64,000 nt of DNA from Jiella marina (GTDB lineage: Bacteria; Pseudomonadota; Alphaproteobacteria; Rhizobiales; Rhizobiaceae): contig NZ_JAKQZG010000001.1 in NCBI RefSeq assembly GCF_024359545.1, positions 248,001 to 312,000 on the forward strand. Reading direction: 5' to 3'. Position numbers and translations under genes: made by a program. The notes under the pieces are model-generated. The model was not told where the DNA came from, searched no databases, and worked only from the letters and a program-made list of their open reading frames with translations. This document shows, piece by piece, positions 31,006 to 42,634 of the stretch (within the stretch, counting starts at the first letter, position 1; every line of letters begins with the position of its first letter).

Positions 31006-33030
31006 ATGAGCGACGACCTGTTCTCGGGCAACGCCGCGCGTCAGCCGAAGGCGCCGAAAGCCCCCGCACCGACCCGCAAGCCGGCACAGAATTTCGTCCC
31101 GGGCGCCGACTATACCGCTGCCGACATCGAGGTCCTCGAAGGGCTCGAGCCGGTTCGCCGCCGGCCCGGCATGTATATCGGCGGAACCGACGAAAAGGCC
31201 GTCCATCATCTCTTCGCGGAAGTCATCGACAATTCGATGGACGAGGCGACGGCGGGCCACGCCAATTTCATCGAGGTCTCGCTGGAGGCCGACGGAACCC
31301 TGTCGGTTGCCGACAATGGCCGCGGCATCCCGATCGACCCGCATCCCAAATACAAGGATCGCTCGGCGCTCGAAGTGATCATGACGACGCTGCATGCCGG
31401 CGGCAAGTTCGATTCCAAGGTCTACGAAACGTCCGGCGGCTTGCATGGCGTGGGCGTCTCGGTGGTGAACGCGCTCTCCGAGAGGCTCGAAGTCGAGGTC
31501 GCGCGCAACCGCAAGCTCTACCGTCAGGTCTATGAGCGCGGCGTCGCCGTCACGGGGCTGGAAGAGGTCGGCGAGGTCCACAATCGCCGTGGAACACGGG
31601 TGCGGTTCCGACCCGATCCGCAGATCTTCGGGGTCAATGCCCGCTTCCGCCCGGCCCGGCTCATGGCGATGGCGCGCTCCAAGGCATATCTTTTCGGCGG
31701 TGTGGAAATCCGCTGGTCCTGTGATCCGTCGCTGATCGACCCGGATTCCGGTGTTTCGCAGCGCGAGACCTTCCACTTTCCCGGCGGCCTCAAGGATTAT
31801 CTCGACACGACGCTCGGCAGCGAGCACCGCGTTACCTCGCAGATTTTCGCCGGCCATACGGAGAAGACGTCAGGTCACGGCGCTGTCGAGTGGGCGGTCA
31901 GTTGGACCGCTGACGACGGCTTCGTCCGCTCCTACTGCAACACCATTCCAACCCCGGAGGGCGGCACCCACGAGGCTGGTCTGCGATCCGTACTCCTGCG
32001 CGGGCTGAAGGCCTTCGGGGAAGTCTCGGGCAACAAGCGCGCGGCAATCATCACCGGCGACGACGTGATGCAGACGGCGTCCGCCATGCTGTCCGTCTTC
32101 ATCCGCGAGCCGGAGTTCGTCGGTCAGACCAAGGATCGGCTCGCGACCGCCGAAGCCCAGCGCATCGTCGAACAGTCCATGCGCGACTCCTTCGACATCT
32201 GGCTCGCCTCCTCGCCGCAGGACGCCGCGCGGCTGATCGACTGGGTGGTGGAGCGTGCCGACGAGAGGCTGCGGCGGCGGCAGGAGAAGGAAGTCAGTCG
32301 CAAGTCGGCGACGCGCAAGCTGCGCCTGCCGGGCAAGCTCGCCGACTGCTCCCAGAACGGTGCGACCGGCGCCGAGATCTTCATCGTCGAGGGCGATTCC
32401 GCCGGCGGCTCGGCGAAGCAGGCACGCGACCGGACTCGCCAGGCTATTCTGCCTCTTCGCGGCAAGATCCTGAACGTCGCCAGCGCCGGACGTGACAAGC
32501 TCGGCTCCAATCAGCAGTTGGCCGATCTGATCCTGGCGCTCGGATGCGGCACGCGCTCGAAATATCGGGCCGAGGATCTGCGCTACGAGCGCGTGATCAT
32601 CATGACCGACGCCGATGTCGACGGCGCCCATATCGCCTCTCTGCTCATCACCTTCTTCTACCGCGAGATGCCGGAGCTGATCCGGGGCGGTCATCTCTAT
32701 CTGGCCGTTCCACCGCTCTACAAGCTGTCGGGTGGCGGCAAGACCTTCTATGCTCGGGACGACCGGCATCGCGAGGAAATCGTCTCCCGGGAGTTCAAGG
32801 GAAGAAAGGTCGAGGTGGGTCGGTTCAAGGGCCTCGGCGAGATGCTGCCCGGCCAGCTCAAGGAAACCACGATGGACCCGAAGAAGCGCACGCTTCTGCG
32901 GGTCATGGTCGATGAAGCCCCCGAAGCGGGCACCTCCGGGGCGGTCGACGCCTTGATGGGCAACAAGCCGGAATCGCGCTTCCGTTTCATTCAGGAGCGG
33001 GCCGCTTTCGCTGAAGATCTCGACATCTGA
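31006..33030 (+). CDS. parE: DNA topoisomerase IV subunit B
   Basis: A 674-residue ATPase subunit of the type II topoisomerase that separates daughter chromosomes. GHKL ATP site: EVIDNSMDEA, DNGRGIP, and the SGGLHGVGVSVVNALS lid; transducer and TOPRIM follow with EGDSAGGSAKQARDR and DADVDGAHI. ParE rather than GyrB is chosen on the shorter length and the short C-terminal end (ERAAFAEDLDI). The N-terminal 45 residues are a Pro/Lys-rich tail before the ATPase fold. It is alone, with the parC partner not in the window. The 248 bases upstream hold its promoter; no clear -35/-10 pair stands out. Confidence 0.95.
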   Translation: MSDDLFSGNAARQPKAPKAPAPTRKPAQNFVPGADYTAADIEVLEGLEPVRRRPGMYIGGTDEKAVHHLFAEVIDNSMDEATAGHANFIEVSLEADGTLSVADNGRGIPIDPHPKYKDRSALEVIMTTLHAGGKFDSKVYETSGGLHGVGVSVVNALSERLEVEVARNRKLYRQVYERGVAVTGLEEVGEVHNRRGTRVRFRPDPQIFGVNARFRPARLMAMARSKAYLFGGVEIRWSCDPSLIDPDSGVSQRETFHFPGGLKDYLDTTLGSEHRVTSQIFAGHTEKTSGHGAVEWAVSWTADDGFVRSYCNTIPTPEGGTHEAGLRSVLLRGLKAFGEVSGNKRAAIITGDDVMQTASAMLSVFIREPEFVGQTKDRLATAEAQRIVEQSMRDSFDIWLASSPQDAARLIDWVVERADERLRRRQEKEVSRKSATRKLRLPGKLADCSQNGATGAEIFIVEGDSAGGSAKQARDRTRQAILPLRGKILNVASAGRDKLGSNQQLADLILALGCGTRSKYRAEDLRYERVIIMTDADVDGAHIASLLITFFYREMPELIRGGHLYLAVPPLYKLSGGGKTFYARDDRHREEIVSREFKGRKVEVGRFKGLGEMLPGQLKETTMDPKKRTLLRVMVDEAPEAGTSGAVDALMGNKPESRFRFIQERAAFAEDLDI

Positions 33031-33140
33031 CCGTCGCGCACCGTATCTATTCTGCTGGTGGGGCTTGTAGCCGCCGATCCCGACGGTGATTGCGCCGAAT
33101 GAGGAACGACGGCAGAGCGAAAAACCAAGGAGATCAGCTC

Positions 33141-33653
33141 GTGATCAAACGTATCCGCCCAGCCCGCTCCGCTTTGGCCGGTGTCGTTGCGGCCACCCTG
33201 CTTTCATCGTCGGCATTCGCCCAGGAAACAACCGAAGGCGACACCGCCGCCCCACAGGCACTCAGCGAATTTTCCGCGGCCGTCGCAGGCCTTTCGCCCC
33301 ATATTCAGGACGTTCAGATCGTCGGTCCCTGGTCGAGCGGTGACGAGCACGGCGTCTGGCGCACGATCATGGTGCAGCCGGCGGGCGAGAACGCGAAGAC
33401 CCACTTCTTCATCCAGCAGCTCGACGCCTCGGGTCATTCCGGATTGTCGGTCAAGTCGACTGCCGAGATCACCGAGATCGCGAACGTTGATGGCGTCATC
33501 GTCGGCTATCGGGCAGACGAGCCCAGCGAGTCCCAGCCGAACAGTCTGAGTCTCTTCTTCGATATCGTGCCCTACGATGGCGAGATCAGCGAGACCTACG
33601 AACTGCATTACCTCCCCGGTGAACCATATATCTTCGGGCCGGCGACGAACTGA
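33141..33653 (+). CDS. Small secreted protein of unknown function
   Basis: A 170-residue protein I do not recognise. I chose the GTG at 33141 because AAGGAG stands 8 bases before it and a clean signal peptide begins there (VIKRIRP, hydrophobic core, cleavage likely after AFA near residue 26). The mature protein is acidic, without Cys, with predicted beta strands (WRTIMVQPAG, KTHFFIQQL, LSLFFDIVPYDG), so it may be a small periplasmic beta-sandwich. An upstream in-frame ATG at 33090 would destroy the signal peptide position. Between parE and the helicase gene it appears to be its own unit. Confidence 0.75.
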   Translation: MIKRIRPARSALAGVVAATLLSSSAFAQETTEGDTAAPQALSEFSAAVAGLSPHIQDVQIVGPWSSGDEHGVWRTIMVQPAGENAKTHFFIQQLDASGHSGLSVKSTAEITEIANVDGVIVGYRADEPSESQPNSLSLFFDIVPYDGEISETYELHYLPGEPYIFGPATN

Positions 33654-33919
33654 ACGCTGCCGCGCAGGTCGGCTCGCCGGCTGTCCTTCCGGTCGTGGCG
33701 CCGTATACGACGAGAATTTCTGGATATTCCGGGGAAATCGGACCGGCCGGGCAAGATTTGTCATTTCGAGGGATTTTGGCCCTCAAAAAACGCCAAATCC
33801 TTCCCCATATGCCGCCACAAGGTTGACTCGTAAAACCAGTCGCCCTATCGCCCCATGACAGACGGGCTTCGAGCGGCGCCTTCGCGCCATTGTCTGCGAA
33901 AAAGTAGAGAACTGCCAGC

Positions 33920-35452
<1,533 letters not shown>

Positions 35453-35497
35453 GGCGCTCAGCCTGATCCCGGAATAGCACGAACAGAACAGATGTTT

Positions 35498-35538
35498 GAG
35501 CCGGTCGGGCCTGAGTGCCCTGACCGGCTCTTTGATTC
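35498..35538 (+). terminator. Rho-independent terminator of the RNA helicase gene
   Basis: Bases 35498-35530 form a 9-pair stem (GAGCCGGTC with GACCGGCTC) extended by GGGC/GCCC across a single bulged T, followed by TTTGATT. It lies 45 bases after the stop codon. Confidence 0.85.
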
Positions 35539-35705
35539 GTAGCTGCTGCGAAAACACCGGCTACCGACGCGGCCGAACGACACGCGACTGGAAGCATTCG
35601 GCCGCGGTACCAATGCCATCGTCGCGACGCAGCGCGCTCAGCAGCCTCCGGCGAACGGCTCAAAGTCAACACTCGCGGGTCATGGCCCTGCTCGAACGAA
35701 GTCCG

Positions 35706-37103
35706 TCAATTCGGCGTCGCGATTGTGAGATCGTCTTCAGACCGGGTCATACGACGCAATTCGGCTCTGGCCTGGGCCGTCATCTCCACGGTGAGGGAGA
35801 CCGCTCCATCCTCGCCGTCTTCGCGCTCCAGCACCGTGGCATTGTCGTAGACCCAAGGCAGGAATCCCAGTGCCCGGGGCTGCAGCAGTAGTGTCGCCGA
35901 ACACAGATGCCCGGCGATGCGGCGCTCGATATCGGCGAGAAGCGCCTCCGTCCCCTCGCCGGTCACGGCCGAGACGATATGGGCGGAGTCCGGATCGGTC
36001 AGCGACGAGCGCGCCGAATCGAGCCGCAGCCGGGCGGATTCATCCAGCATGTCGACCTTGTTCCAGACCTCGACGACATGCTCGGTGTCTTCGGTATCGA
36101 CATCGAGATCGCGGAGGATCGCCCGAACGTCCTCGGCCTGTGCCAGCGTCTCGGGGTCTGCCACATCGCGCACATGAAGGATCAGATCGGCCTCCATCAC
36201 CTCTTCCAGCGTCGCGCGGAAGGCGGCCACCAGATGGGTCGGCAGATCCGAGACAAAGCCCACCGTATCGGAAAACAGGATTTCCGTACCGTGCGGCAAC
36301 GTCGTGCGCCGTAGTGTGGGATCGAGCGTCGCGAACAGAAGATCGCGAGCAAACACGTCGGCGCCAGTCAGGCGGTTGAACAGGGTCGACTTTCCGGCAT
36401 TCGTGTAGCCGACCAGAGCGACGATCGGATGCGGTACCTTGCGGCGTTTGGCGCGGTGGAGCTGCCGGGTGCGCTTCACCTGGTCGAGTTCGCGTTCCAG
36501 CCGCTTGATCTTGCCCTGAAGCTGGCGTCGGTCCGCCTCGATCTGCGTCTCGCCTGGCCCGCCCATGAAGCCCGCACCGCCGCGCTGGCGTTCTAGGTGG
36601 GTCCAGGAGCGGACCAGACGGCCGCGCTGATAGTTGAGATGCGCCAGTTCGACCTGGAGCCGGCCTTCCTTGGTGCGCGCGCGCCGCCCAAAGATTTCCA
36701 GAATCAGGCCCGTCCGGTCCAGAACCTTGGTCTCCAGCTCTTTTTCGAGATTGCGCTGCTGGACCGGAGACAGGGGGTGATCGATCACGATCAGGCCGAT
36801 CCGTTCGGCCGCGACGAGCCCCTTGAGCTCTTCGACCTTGCCGCTGCCGATCAGCGTCGCCGGCTGCGGCTTGGAACCGGAGATCACGCCGCTTGCCACG
36901 ATCTGCAGGTCGATTGCCGCCGCCAAGCCGGTCGCCTCGGCCAGACGCGCCTCGTCGCTGCGCCGTGCCGGCTCGAGCCCGGCCTGAGCCCGCGCATCCG
37001 CATCGCTCAACTGCTTGAAGACGGGTACGAAGACGCCGGCGCGCGTCGGCTCGCGCTCGTGGTCGATCGGACCCCTGGGCCGCTTGTCGGTGTATTCGGT
37101 CAA
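35706..37103 (-). CDS. hflX: GTPase HflX
   Basis: A 465-residue ribosome-associated GTPase that can split stalled 70S ribosomes. The HflX N-terminal nucleotide-binding-like domain (IGSGKVEELK, DHPLSPVQQRNLEKE), the coiled-coil with GGPGETQIEADRR, and the G domain (P loop G232-T240, GYTNAGKST; switch DTVGF; NKVD) are in order. The start is TTG at 37103, immediately after the hfq TGA, since no ATG is suitably placed. The pair hfq-hflX is a conserved unit. Confidence 0.96.
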   Translation of the reverse strand: MTEYTDKRPRGPIDHEREPTRAGVFVPVFKQLSDADARAQAGLEPARRSDEARLAEATGLAAAIDLQIVASGVISGSKPQPATLIGSGKVEELKGLVAAERIGLIVIDHPLSPVQQRNLEKELETKVLDRTGLILEIFGRRARTKEGRLQVELAHLNYQRGRLVRSWTHLERQRGGAGFMGGPGETQIEADRRQLQGKIKRLERELDQVKRTRQLHRAKRRKVPHPIVALVGYTNAGKSTLFNRLTGADVFARDLLFATLDPTLRRTTLPHGTEILFSDTVGFVSDLPTHLVAAFRATLEEVMEADLILHVRDVADPETLAQAEDVRAILRDLDVDTEDTEHVVEVWNKVDMLDESARLRLDSARSSLTDPDSAHIVSAVTGEGTEALLADIERRIAGHLCSATLLLQPRALGFLPWVYDNATVLEREDGEDGAVSLTVEMTAQARAELRRMTRSEDDLTIATPN

Positions 37104-37352
37104 TCAGGCTTTCCTGTCCTCCTCGGCCCCGTCATACATCTGGACGGACTGAGATGGCATGATGGTCGAGATCGCGTGCTTGTAGACGAGCTGCGAGTGG
37201 CCATCACGGCGCAGCAACACACAAAAATTGTCGAAAGACGTGACGACCCCGGTCAGTTTGACCCCGTTGACGAGAAAGATCGTCAGGGGAATTTTCTGTT
37301 TGCGAACGGTGTTCAGAAACAGATCTTGAAGGTGCTGTGTCCTTTCGGGCAT
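37104..37352 (-). CDS. hfq: RNA chaperone Hfq
   Basis: An 82-residue Sm-like hexameric protein that pairs small RNAs with mRNAs. The ATG at 37352 ([22 protein letters not shown]) is the known rhizobial start; a longer frame to 37400 is not used. Sm1 ([19 protein letters not shown]) and Sm2 ([10 protein letters not shown]) motifs are present and the K56-equivalent segment LVYKHAIST is intact. AAGGA stands before the start. It is followed with no gap by hflX. Confidence 0.98.
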   Translation of the reverse strand: MPERTQHLQDLFLNTVRKQKIPLTIFLVNGVKLTGVVTSFDNFCVLLRRDGHSQLVYKHAISTIMPSQSVQMYDGAEEDRKA

Positions 37353-37577
37353 GCAGGGGAATCCTTTGTCTCTTTGTGCTGCAGCCTGGTTGAAAGCCAA
37401 TCGCTCCCGCCGCCCTCTATTTCATCACGCTCAGAGGTCGGCGCAAGACGCATCGAAACGCTTGCGCGCCAGAATCATGTTGGAATGCATGCATGCGCGT
37501 CGCAACCACAATCGCATGGCTGGACAAGAAAAGCACGTGGCATATCGCAATGCACCACGCCGGAGTGCCTTCAGAAC

Positions 37578-38954
37578 TCAGAAGAATTCCAGACTGACCC
37601 GGAACATCTGCTCGACCTGGCGGACGGCACTCGCCGAGGCGAAGATCACCACGCGATCCTTGGCGCGGATCTTGGTCTGGCCGGTCGGCTTGATGTAGGT
37701 CTTACCGCGGAAGATCGCGCCGATCCGCAGATTGTCCGGCAGATCGAGATCGCGTAACGGCTCGCCCACGAGCGGCGACGTCTCCAGAGCTTCCGCCTCG
37801 ATCACTTCTGCGATGCCGTTCTGGATCGAGTGTACGGCGCGAATGCGGCCTCGGCGTACGTGCTGCAGCACGCGGGAGATCGTGACTGAACGCGGATTGA
37901 TGAAGGCGTCGATGCCAAGCATCCGGGTGAAGCCCTGATAGTCGGCGTTGTTGAGGAGCACGAGATTGCCCTGGCAGCCGAGGCGCTTCGCCATGACGCT
38001 CGACAGGACATTGACCTTGTCGTCATTGGTGAGCGCGACCAGAAGATCGCTGTCGCCGATATCCGCTTCACGCAGGATCGACTGGTCGAGACCACTGCCA
38101 TGCAGGACGATCGTACGCTTCAGGCCGTCGGCGATCGTCACGGCGCGATCGTGGTTCGCTTCGATGACGCGGATCTTGGTGCCGAAATTCCGTCGCTCGA
38201 TCTGGCTGGCGACATAATAGCCGATATTGCCACCACCCACGATGACGATGCGCCCGGCCTCCGGCTCCTCGTGGCCGAACAGGACGAGCGCCCGTTTCAC
38301 ATGACTGCGCTCGGCGACCACATAGGCGACGTCTCCCGGAACCATGTGGTCGGCAGACGTCGGAATGAAAAGCCGTTCCCCGCGCATGATGCCGACGACC
38401 GTGGCGTTGAGGTCGGGGAAGAGATCCGTCAGCTGGTCAAGCGGCGTGTTGACGACCGGGCAGTCCTCGCGGCATTCGATCGCCACCATGGCGATCGTGT
38501 CGTCGGCAAAGCGCACCGCGTCCATCGCGCCCGGAAGCGCGATCCGGCGCAGGACCATCTCGCCGACCTCGATCTCGGGCGAAATGATCACGTCGATCGG
38601 CATGTTGTCCGTCGAGAACAGATCCTGCCAGTGCGAACGCAGATAGCTCTGCGCTCGAACGCGGGCGATCTTGGTGGGCACGTTGAACAGCGAATGCGCC
38701 ACCTGGCAGGCCACCATGTTGACCTCGTCATGAAGCGTCACGGCGATGATCATGTCGGCCTGTTCAGCACCTGCCTCCGCCAGGACATCCGGCTGCGACC
38801 CGTGTCCGACGAAGCCGCGCGCATCGAGATTGTCGCGGATCGCCTGGACCAGCGCATGCGATGTGTCGATGACGGAAACGTCGTTCCGCTCCGAGGCGAG
38901 CCGCTCGGCAATGCCGTAGCCGACCTGTCCCGCTCCGCAGATCACAACTTTCAT
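37578..38954 (-). CDS. trkA: Trk system potassium uptake protein TrkA
   Basis: A 458-residue cytosolic peripheral subunit of the Trk K+ uptake system. Two tandem RCK/TrkA-N domains bind nucleotide: the first begins MKVVICGAGQVGYGIAE, the second at about residue 232 with IVIVGGGNIGYYVA. Each is followed by a TrkA-C domain. The length fits the two-domain TrkA. It follows ntrX by 55 bases in the same direction, the usual order dusB-ntrBCYX-trkA-hfq-hflX. The membrane subunit TrkH is not in the window. Confidence 0.97.
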   Translation of the reverse strand: MKVVICGAGQVGYGIAERLASERNDVSVIDTSHALVQAIRDNLDARGFVGHGSQPDVLAEAGAEQADMIIAVTLHDEVNMVACQVAHSLFNVPTKIARVRAQSYLRSHWQDLFSTDNMPIDVIISPEIEVGEMVLRRIALPGAMDAVRFADDTIAMVAIECREDCPVVNTPLDQLTDLFPDLNATVVGIMRGERLFIPTSADHMVPGDVAYVVAERSHVKRALVLFGHEEPEAGRIVIVGGGNIGYYVASQIERRNFGTKIRVIEANHDRAVTIADGLKRTIVLHGSGLDQSILREADIGDSDLLVALTNDDKVNVLSSVMAKRLGCQGNLVLLNNADYQGFTRMLGIDAFINPRSVTISRVLQHVRRGRIRAVHSIQNGIAEVIEAEALETSPLVGEPLRDLDLPDNLRIGAIFRGKTYIKPTGQTKIRAKDRVVIFASASAVRQVEQMFRVSLEFF

Positions 38955-39009
38955 CGCGGCCGCCCCTTCACGATCGATTCCTGCCGCGTACCCATAGCCG
39001 CAAAGGCGG

Positions 39010-40374
39010 TCAGATGCCGAGCGATTTCAGCTTGCGATGCAGGGCCGAGCGCTCCATGCCCACGAATTCCGCCGTGCGGGAGATGTTTCCGCCGAAGCGG
39101 TTGATCTGGGCGACGAGATACTCCTTCTCGAAAACCTCGCGCGCATCGCGCAGCGGCAGAGCGAGAATCTGCCCGTTGGCCTGGCTCGGCGTGCGGGGCA
39201 GCATGTCGCCCACCTCATTGGGCAGCATGTCGGCCGAAATCGGATCTTCCATGCTGCCGTCGCGGGACAGGATCATCAGACGCTCGATATTGTTGCGAAG
39301 CTGACGGACATTGCCGGGCCAGTCGCTCGCCTGAAGCACGGCCATCGCTTCCTCGCTGATCGGCTTCGGCTTGATGCCGGTCTGTTCGGCGATCTGCGTC
39401 ATGAAGGCTTCGATGAGCATCGGAATGTCCTGCCGCCGGTCGGCCAGCGGCGGCACGGCGATCGGCACGACGGCCAGTCGGTGGAAGAGGTCCTCGCGGA
39501 ACAGGCCTTCGGCGATCAGGGATTCCAGATTGTGGGAGGTCGAGGAGATGATCCGTACGTCGACCTTGACGCGTTTCGAGCCGCCGACGCGCTCGAAGGT
39601 CTGCTCGGTCAGGACCCGCAGGATCTTGTTCTGGGTCTCGCGCGGCATGTCGGCGACTTCGTCGAGATAGAGAACGCCCTGATGGGCCTCCTCCAGCGCG
39701 CCGACCTTGCGCTCGACGCCGGGCGGGGTCTCGGTGCCGAAGAGTTCCACCTCCATCCGCTCCGGCGTGATCGCCGCCGCGTTGAGCGCGACGAACGGAC
39801 CCGAGGAGCGATGCGAGGCGGCGTGGATCGCGCGCGCCACCATCTCCTTGCCGGAGCCCGAAGGCCCGAGGATCATGATGCGGCTGTTGGTCGGCGAGAC
39901 GCGATCGATCAGGGTGCGCAGCTGGTTCATCGGCTGCGACTTGCCGATGAGCTCGGTGAAGTCGCTCGAGCGTCGGCGAAGCTCAAGGACTTCGCGCTTC
40001 AGCTTCGAGGTTTCCAACGCCCGTTCCGCAACAAGGATGAGCCGGTCGGCCTTGAACGGCTTTTCGATATAATCATACGCGCCGCGCTTGATGGCGGAGA
40101 CGGCCGTTTCGATGTTGCCGTGGCCGGAGATCATCACCACCGGCACCTCGGGGTGCTGGGTCTTGATCGCGTCCAGAAGATCGAGCCCGTCAAGCCGGCT
40201 CCCCTGCAGCCAGATGTCCAGGAAGACGAGACGAGGCACACGATCGGTAATTGCCTGCAGAGCGGCATCGGAGTTGCCCGCCGTGCGGGTCTCGTGGCCC
40301 TCGTCTTCCAAGATGCCCGCGACCAGTTCGCGGATATCGGCTTCGTCATCGACGATCAGAATGTCCGATGCCAT
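39010..40374 (-). CDS. ntrX: Nitrogen assimilation response regulator NtrX
   Basis: A 454-residue response regulator. The receiver domain (1-120) has the acidic pocket DDEAD and phosphorylation site D53 in LVFLDIW. The AAA+ domain has Walker A GPSGSGKEMVARAIH and Walker B LYLDEVADMP, but the sigma-54 contact loop GAFTGA is absent: the expected position reads ETPPGVERKVGALEE. This is a known trait of alphaproteobacterial NtrX. The C-terminal Fis-type HTH follows (GGNISRTAEFVGMERSALHRK). Start ATG 40374 behind GGTGGAG; a longer frame to 40422 is not used. It is cognate to NtrY. Confidence 0.96.
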   Translation of the reverse strand: MASDILIVDDEADIRELVAGILEDEGHETRTAGNSDAALQAITDRVPRLVFLDIWLQGSRLDGLDLLDAIKTQHPEVPVVMISGHGNIETAVSAIKRGAYDYIEKPFKADRLILVAERALETSKLKREVLELRRRSSDFTELIGKSQPMNQLRTLIDRVSPTNSRIMILGPSGSGKEMVARAIHAASHRSSGPFVALNAAAITPERMEVELFGTETPPGVERKVGALEEAHQGVLYLDEVADMPRETQNKILRVLTEQTFERVGGSKRVKVDVRIISSTSHNLESLIAEGLFREDLFHRLAVVPIAVPPLADRRQDIPMLIEAFMTQIAEQTGIKPKPISEEAMAVLQASDWPGNVRQLRNNIERLMILSRDGSMEDPISADMLPNEVGDMLPRTPSQANGQILALPLRDAREVFEKEYLVAQINRFGGNISRTAEFVGMERSALHRKLKSLGI

Positions 40375-40393
40375 GGCTCCACCTTTCCTTCTC

Positions 40394-42613
40394 TCAAACT
40401 CGGCTGTCTTCTGTAGCTTCATCCGCCGCGGCCTGGGCAGCGGGAAGGACGATGCGGACCATGGCGCCCTGCGGCTGGTCGGGGGCGTCCTCCAGGGAAA
40501 TCACGCCGCCGTGGTCTTCGATGATCTTGCGAACGATTGCGAGCCCCAGACCCGTGCCCTTTTCGCGGGTGGTCATATAGGGCTCGAGCAGACGATCGCG
40601 GTCGTCTTTCGGGAAACCGCGGCCATTGTCGATGATGCGGACCTCATACGAACCTTCCTTGTCTCGCGCGACGATCCGGATGCGCCCTTCGGCGCCATCG
40701 CTCGCCTCGAGCGACTCGACGGCATTCTTCACCAGATTGCCGAATGCCTGGGAGAGAAGCCGGATATCGTATGAACCGCGCATTGGCGTCTCGGGAATAT
40801 CGGCCGAGAACGCAATTCCGTGATCGCCCATTTCCCGCATGAATACCGCTTCGCGCAAGGCGTCGCGCAGATCGATGTTCTCCATCTTCGGCTTCGGCAT
40901 CCGGGCGAAAGTCGAGAATTCGTCGACCATCCGGCCGATGTCGGAGACCTGGCGCACGATCGTCTCGATACAGCGGTCGAACACCTCGCGATCGTCTTCG
41001 ACGCGTTTACCGTAGCGTCGGCGGATGCGCTCGGCCGACAGCTGGATCGGCGTCAGAGGATTCTTGATCTCGTGGGCGATCCGCCGCGCGACATCGGCCC
41101 AGGCGGATGTGCGCTGGGCATCGACCAGATCGGTAATGTCGTCGATGGTCACGACGGAGGATTGCGCGCCTTCGGTCTCCTCCGACGAGGTGATCCGAAC
41201 GGCGAGCGTGCGCTCGCGCTCGCGGATCCGGAGCTTCACCTCTTCCTGATATTCCGATTTGCGCGACTGCGCGGCTGCCTCGTGGATGCGGCCGAAGACC
41301 GGAAAGGCCGTCGTCAGCTTTTGCCCCGTCACCGTATCCGCATCGACGGCCAGGATGCGCTCGGCTGACGGATTGACCATCGAGATCGCCCCGTCGCGCT
41401 CGATGCCGATCACGCCGACGGTCACGCCCGACAGCACCGCCTCGATGAACCGCCGGCGCTCGTCGATGACATCCTTGGCATGGACGAGCTCGCCGCGCTG
41501 GCTGCGGAGCTGCATGATCATGTTGTTGAAGGTGTTCGAAAGCGAACCGACGTCACCATCCGACACCCGAACCGGAACGGAGACCGAGAGATTGCCCTCG
41601 CTCACCTCGTCGGCAGCGCCGATCAGAAGCCGGATCGGACGAACGAGACGATCGGCGACACCAATGCCCGTCCAGATCGCGGACAGCAGCACGATCAGCG
41701 TGATCCCGAGATAGAGTAGCGCGAAAGCAAGCTGCAGGCCGAAGCGATTGGCTCTGAGGCTCGAATACTCGGCCGAGCGCTCTTCCATCTCGCGAAGCGC
41801 CGTCATCACCTGCGGATCGACCGCGCGAACCGTGTAGAGGAAGGCATTGGAAATCTGCCGGAGCTTGATGATGGCGCCCACCAGATTGGTCACCCCCGGG
41901 GGAATGAAGACCAGATTGCCCTCGCCCGCCTGCTGCAGGGCATCATCCGGCGGAACCGGCAAAGGCTCCTCGCTGGAAACGTCAGCGCTCAGAAACGCCG
42001 TGCCGTCCGGCCGCAGGAGTTGCGCTCCCAGCAGGGAGCGTCCGCTCGCCTGTTCTGTCATCATCGTCTGGAAGCCGGTCCTGTCGAGATCGAACAGACG
42101 CCGCTGCTGGTCGAGATCATAGGCCATCGACAGGGTCGTGCCCTGCAGGTTGCGTGCGTTCTCGTTGACATAGGCGCGCGCAACGCTGATCGACGAGTCG
42201 ACGATCGCCCGGGTGCGCATGCCGAACCAGCGGTCGAGGCCGAGATCAAGCGTAATTCCCGCTACGATCGCGACTAGCAGCGCGGGCAAGGCCGCGACGA
42301 TCGAAAACAGCACGACGATCCGCACATGCAGCCGGGACGCGGCCTTGCCATGCCGGCGGGCCTTGAACATGCGCACGACTTCGCGGCCGATCAGGCCGCA
42401 GAGCAGAAGCACGAAACCGCCATTGACGACGGTGGCGATCGTGACGATCGTGTCCGTCGGCTCGATCGGGGTCAGTCCCATCAGCACGACGAAGGAAATT
42501 GCACCCGTGACGAGCGCACCGACCACTGCGGCCAGCCCGGGCATGAGCATGAACCGGCGCCGCTCCTTTGCGAACGGAATGTTTGCGTCTGTGTGAATTG
42601 GCTGCGTCGTCAT
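40394..42613 (-). CDS. ntrY: Nitrogen sensor histidine kinase NtrY
   Basis: A 739-residue membrane sensor kinase. Four hydrophobic segments lie in the N-terminal part: two at about 25-70, one near 90-120 and one near 290-315, with a periplasmic loop between the last two. A HAMP domain follows (LIGAADEVSEGNLSVSVPV), then PAS (about 375-490), HisKA with the phospho-acceptor in RIAHEIKNPLTPI, and a GHKL ATPase with DNGRGFP and GTGLGLAIV. Length and order match rhizobial NtrY. It is 19 bases before ntrX. Upstream of its start are a hairpin and a 9-base direct repeat. Confidence 0.97.
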   Translation of the reverse strand: MTTQPIHTDANIPFAKERRRFMLMPGLAAVVGALVTGAISFVVLMGLTPIEPTDTIVTIATVVNGGFVLLLCGLIGREVVRMFKARRHGKAASRLHVRIVVLFSIVAALPALLVAIVAGITLDLGLDRWFGMRTRAIVDSSISVARAYVNENARNLQGTTLSMAYDLDQQRRLFDLDRTGFQTMMTEQASGRSLLGAQLLRPDGTAFLSADVSSEEPLPVPPDDALQQAGEGNLVFIPPGVTNLVGAIIKLRQISNAFLYTVRAVDPQVMTALREMEERSAEYSSLRANRFGLQLAFALLYLGITLIVLLSAIWTGIGVADRLVRPIRLLIGAADEVSEGNLSVSVPVRVSDGDVGSLSNTFNNMIMQLRSQRGELVHAKDVIDERRRFIEAVLSGVTVGVIGIERDGAISMVNPSAERILAVDADTVTGQKLTTAFPVFGRIHEAAAQSRKSEYQEEVKLRIRERERTLAVRITSSEETEGAQSSVVTIDDITDLVDAQRTSAWADVARRIAHEIKNPLTPIQLSAERIRRRYGKRVEDDREVFDRCIETIVRQVSDIGRMVDEFSTFARMPKPKMENIDLRDALREAVFMREMGDHGIAFSADIPETPMRGSYDIRLLSQAFGNLVKNAVESLEASDGAEGRIRIVARDKEGSYEVRIIDNGRGFPKDDRDRLLEPYMTTREKGTGLGLAIVRKIIEDHGGVISLEDAPDQPQGAMVRIVLPAAQAAADEATEDSRV

Positions 42614-42634
42614 GAAAATGCGCGTCTCGTCATC

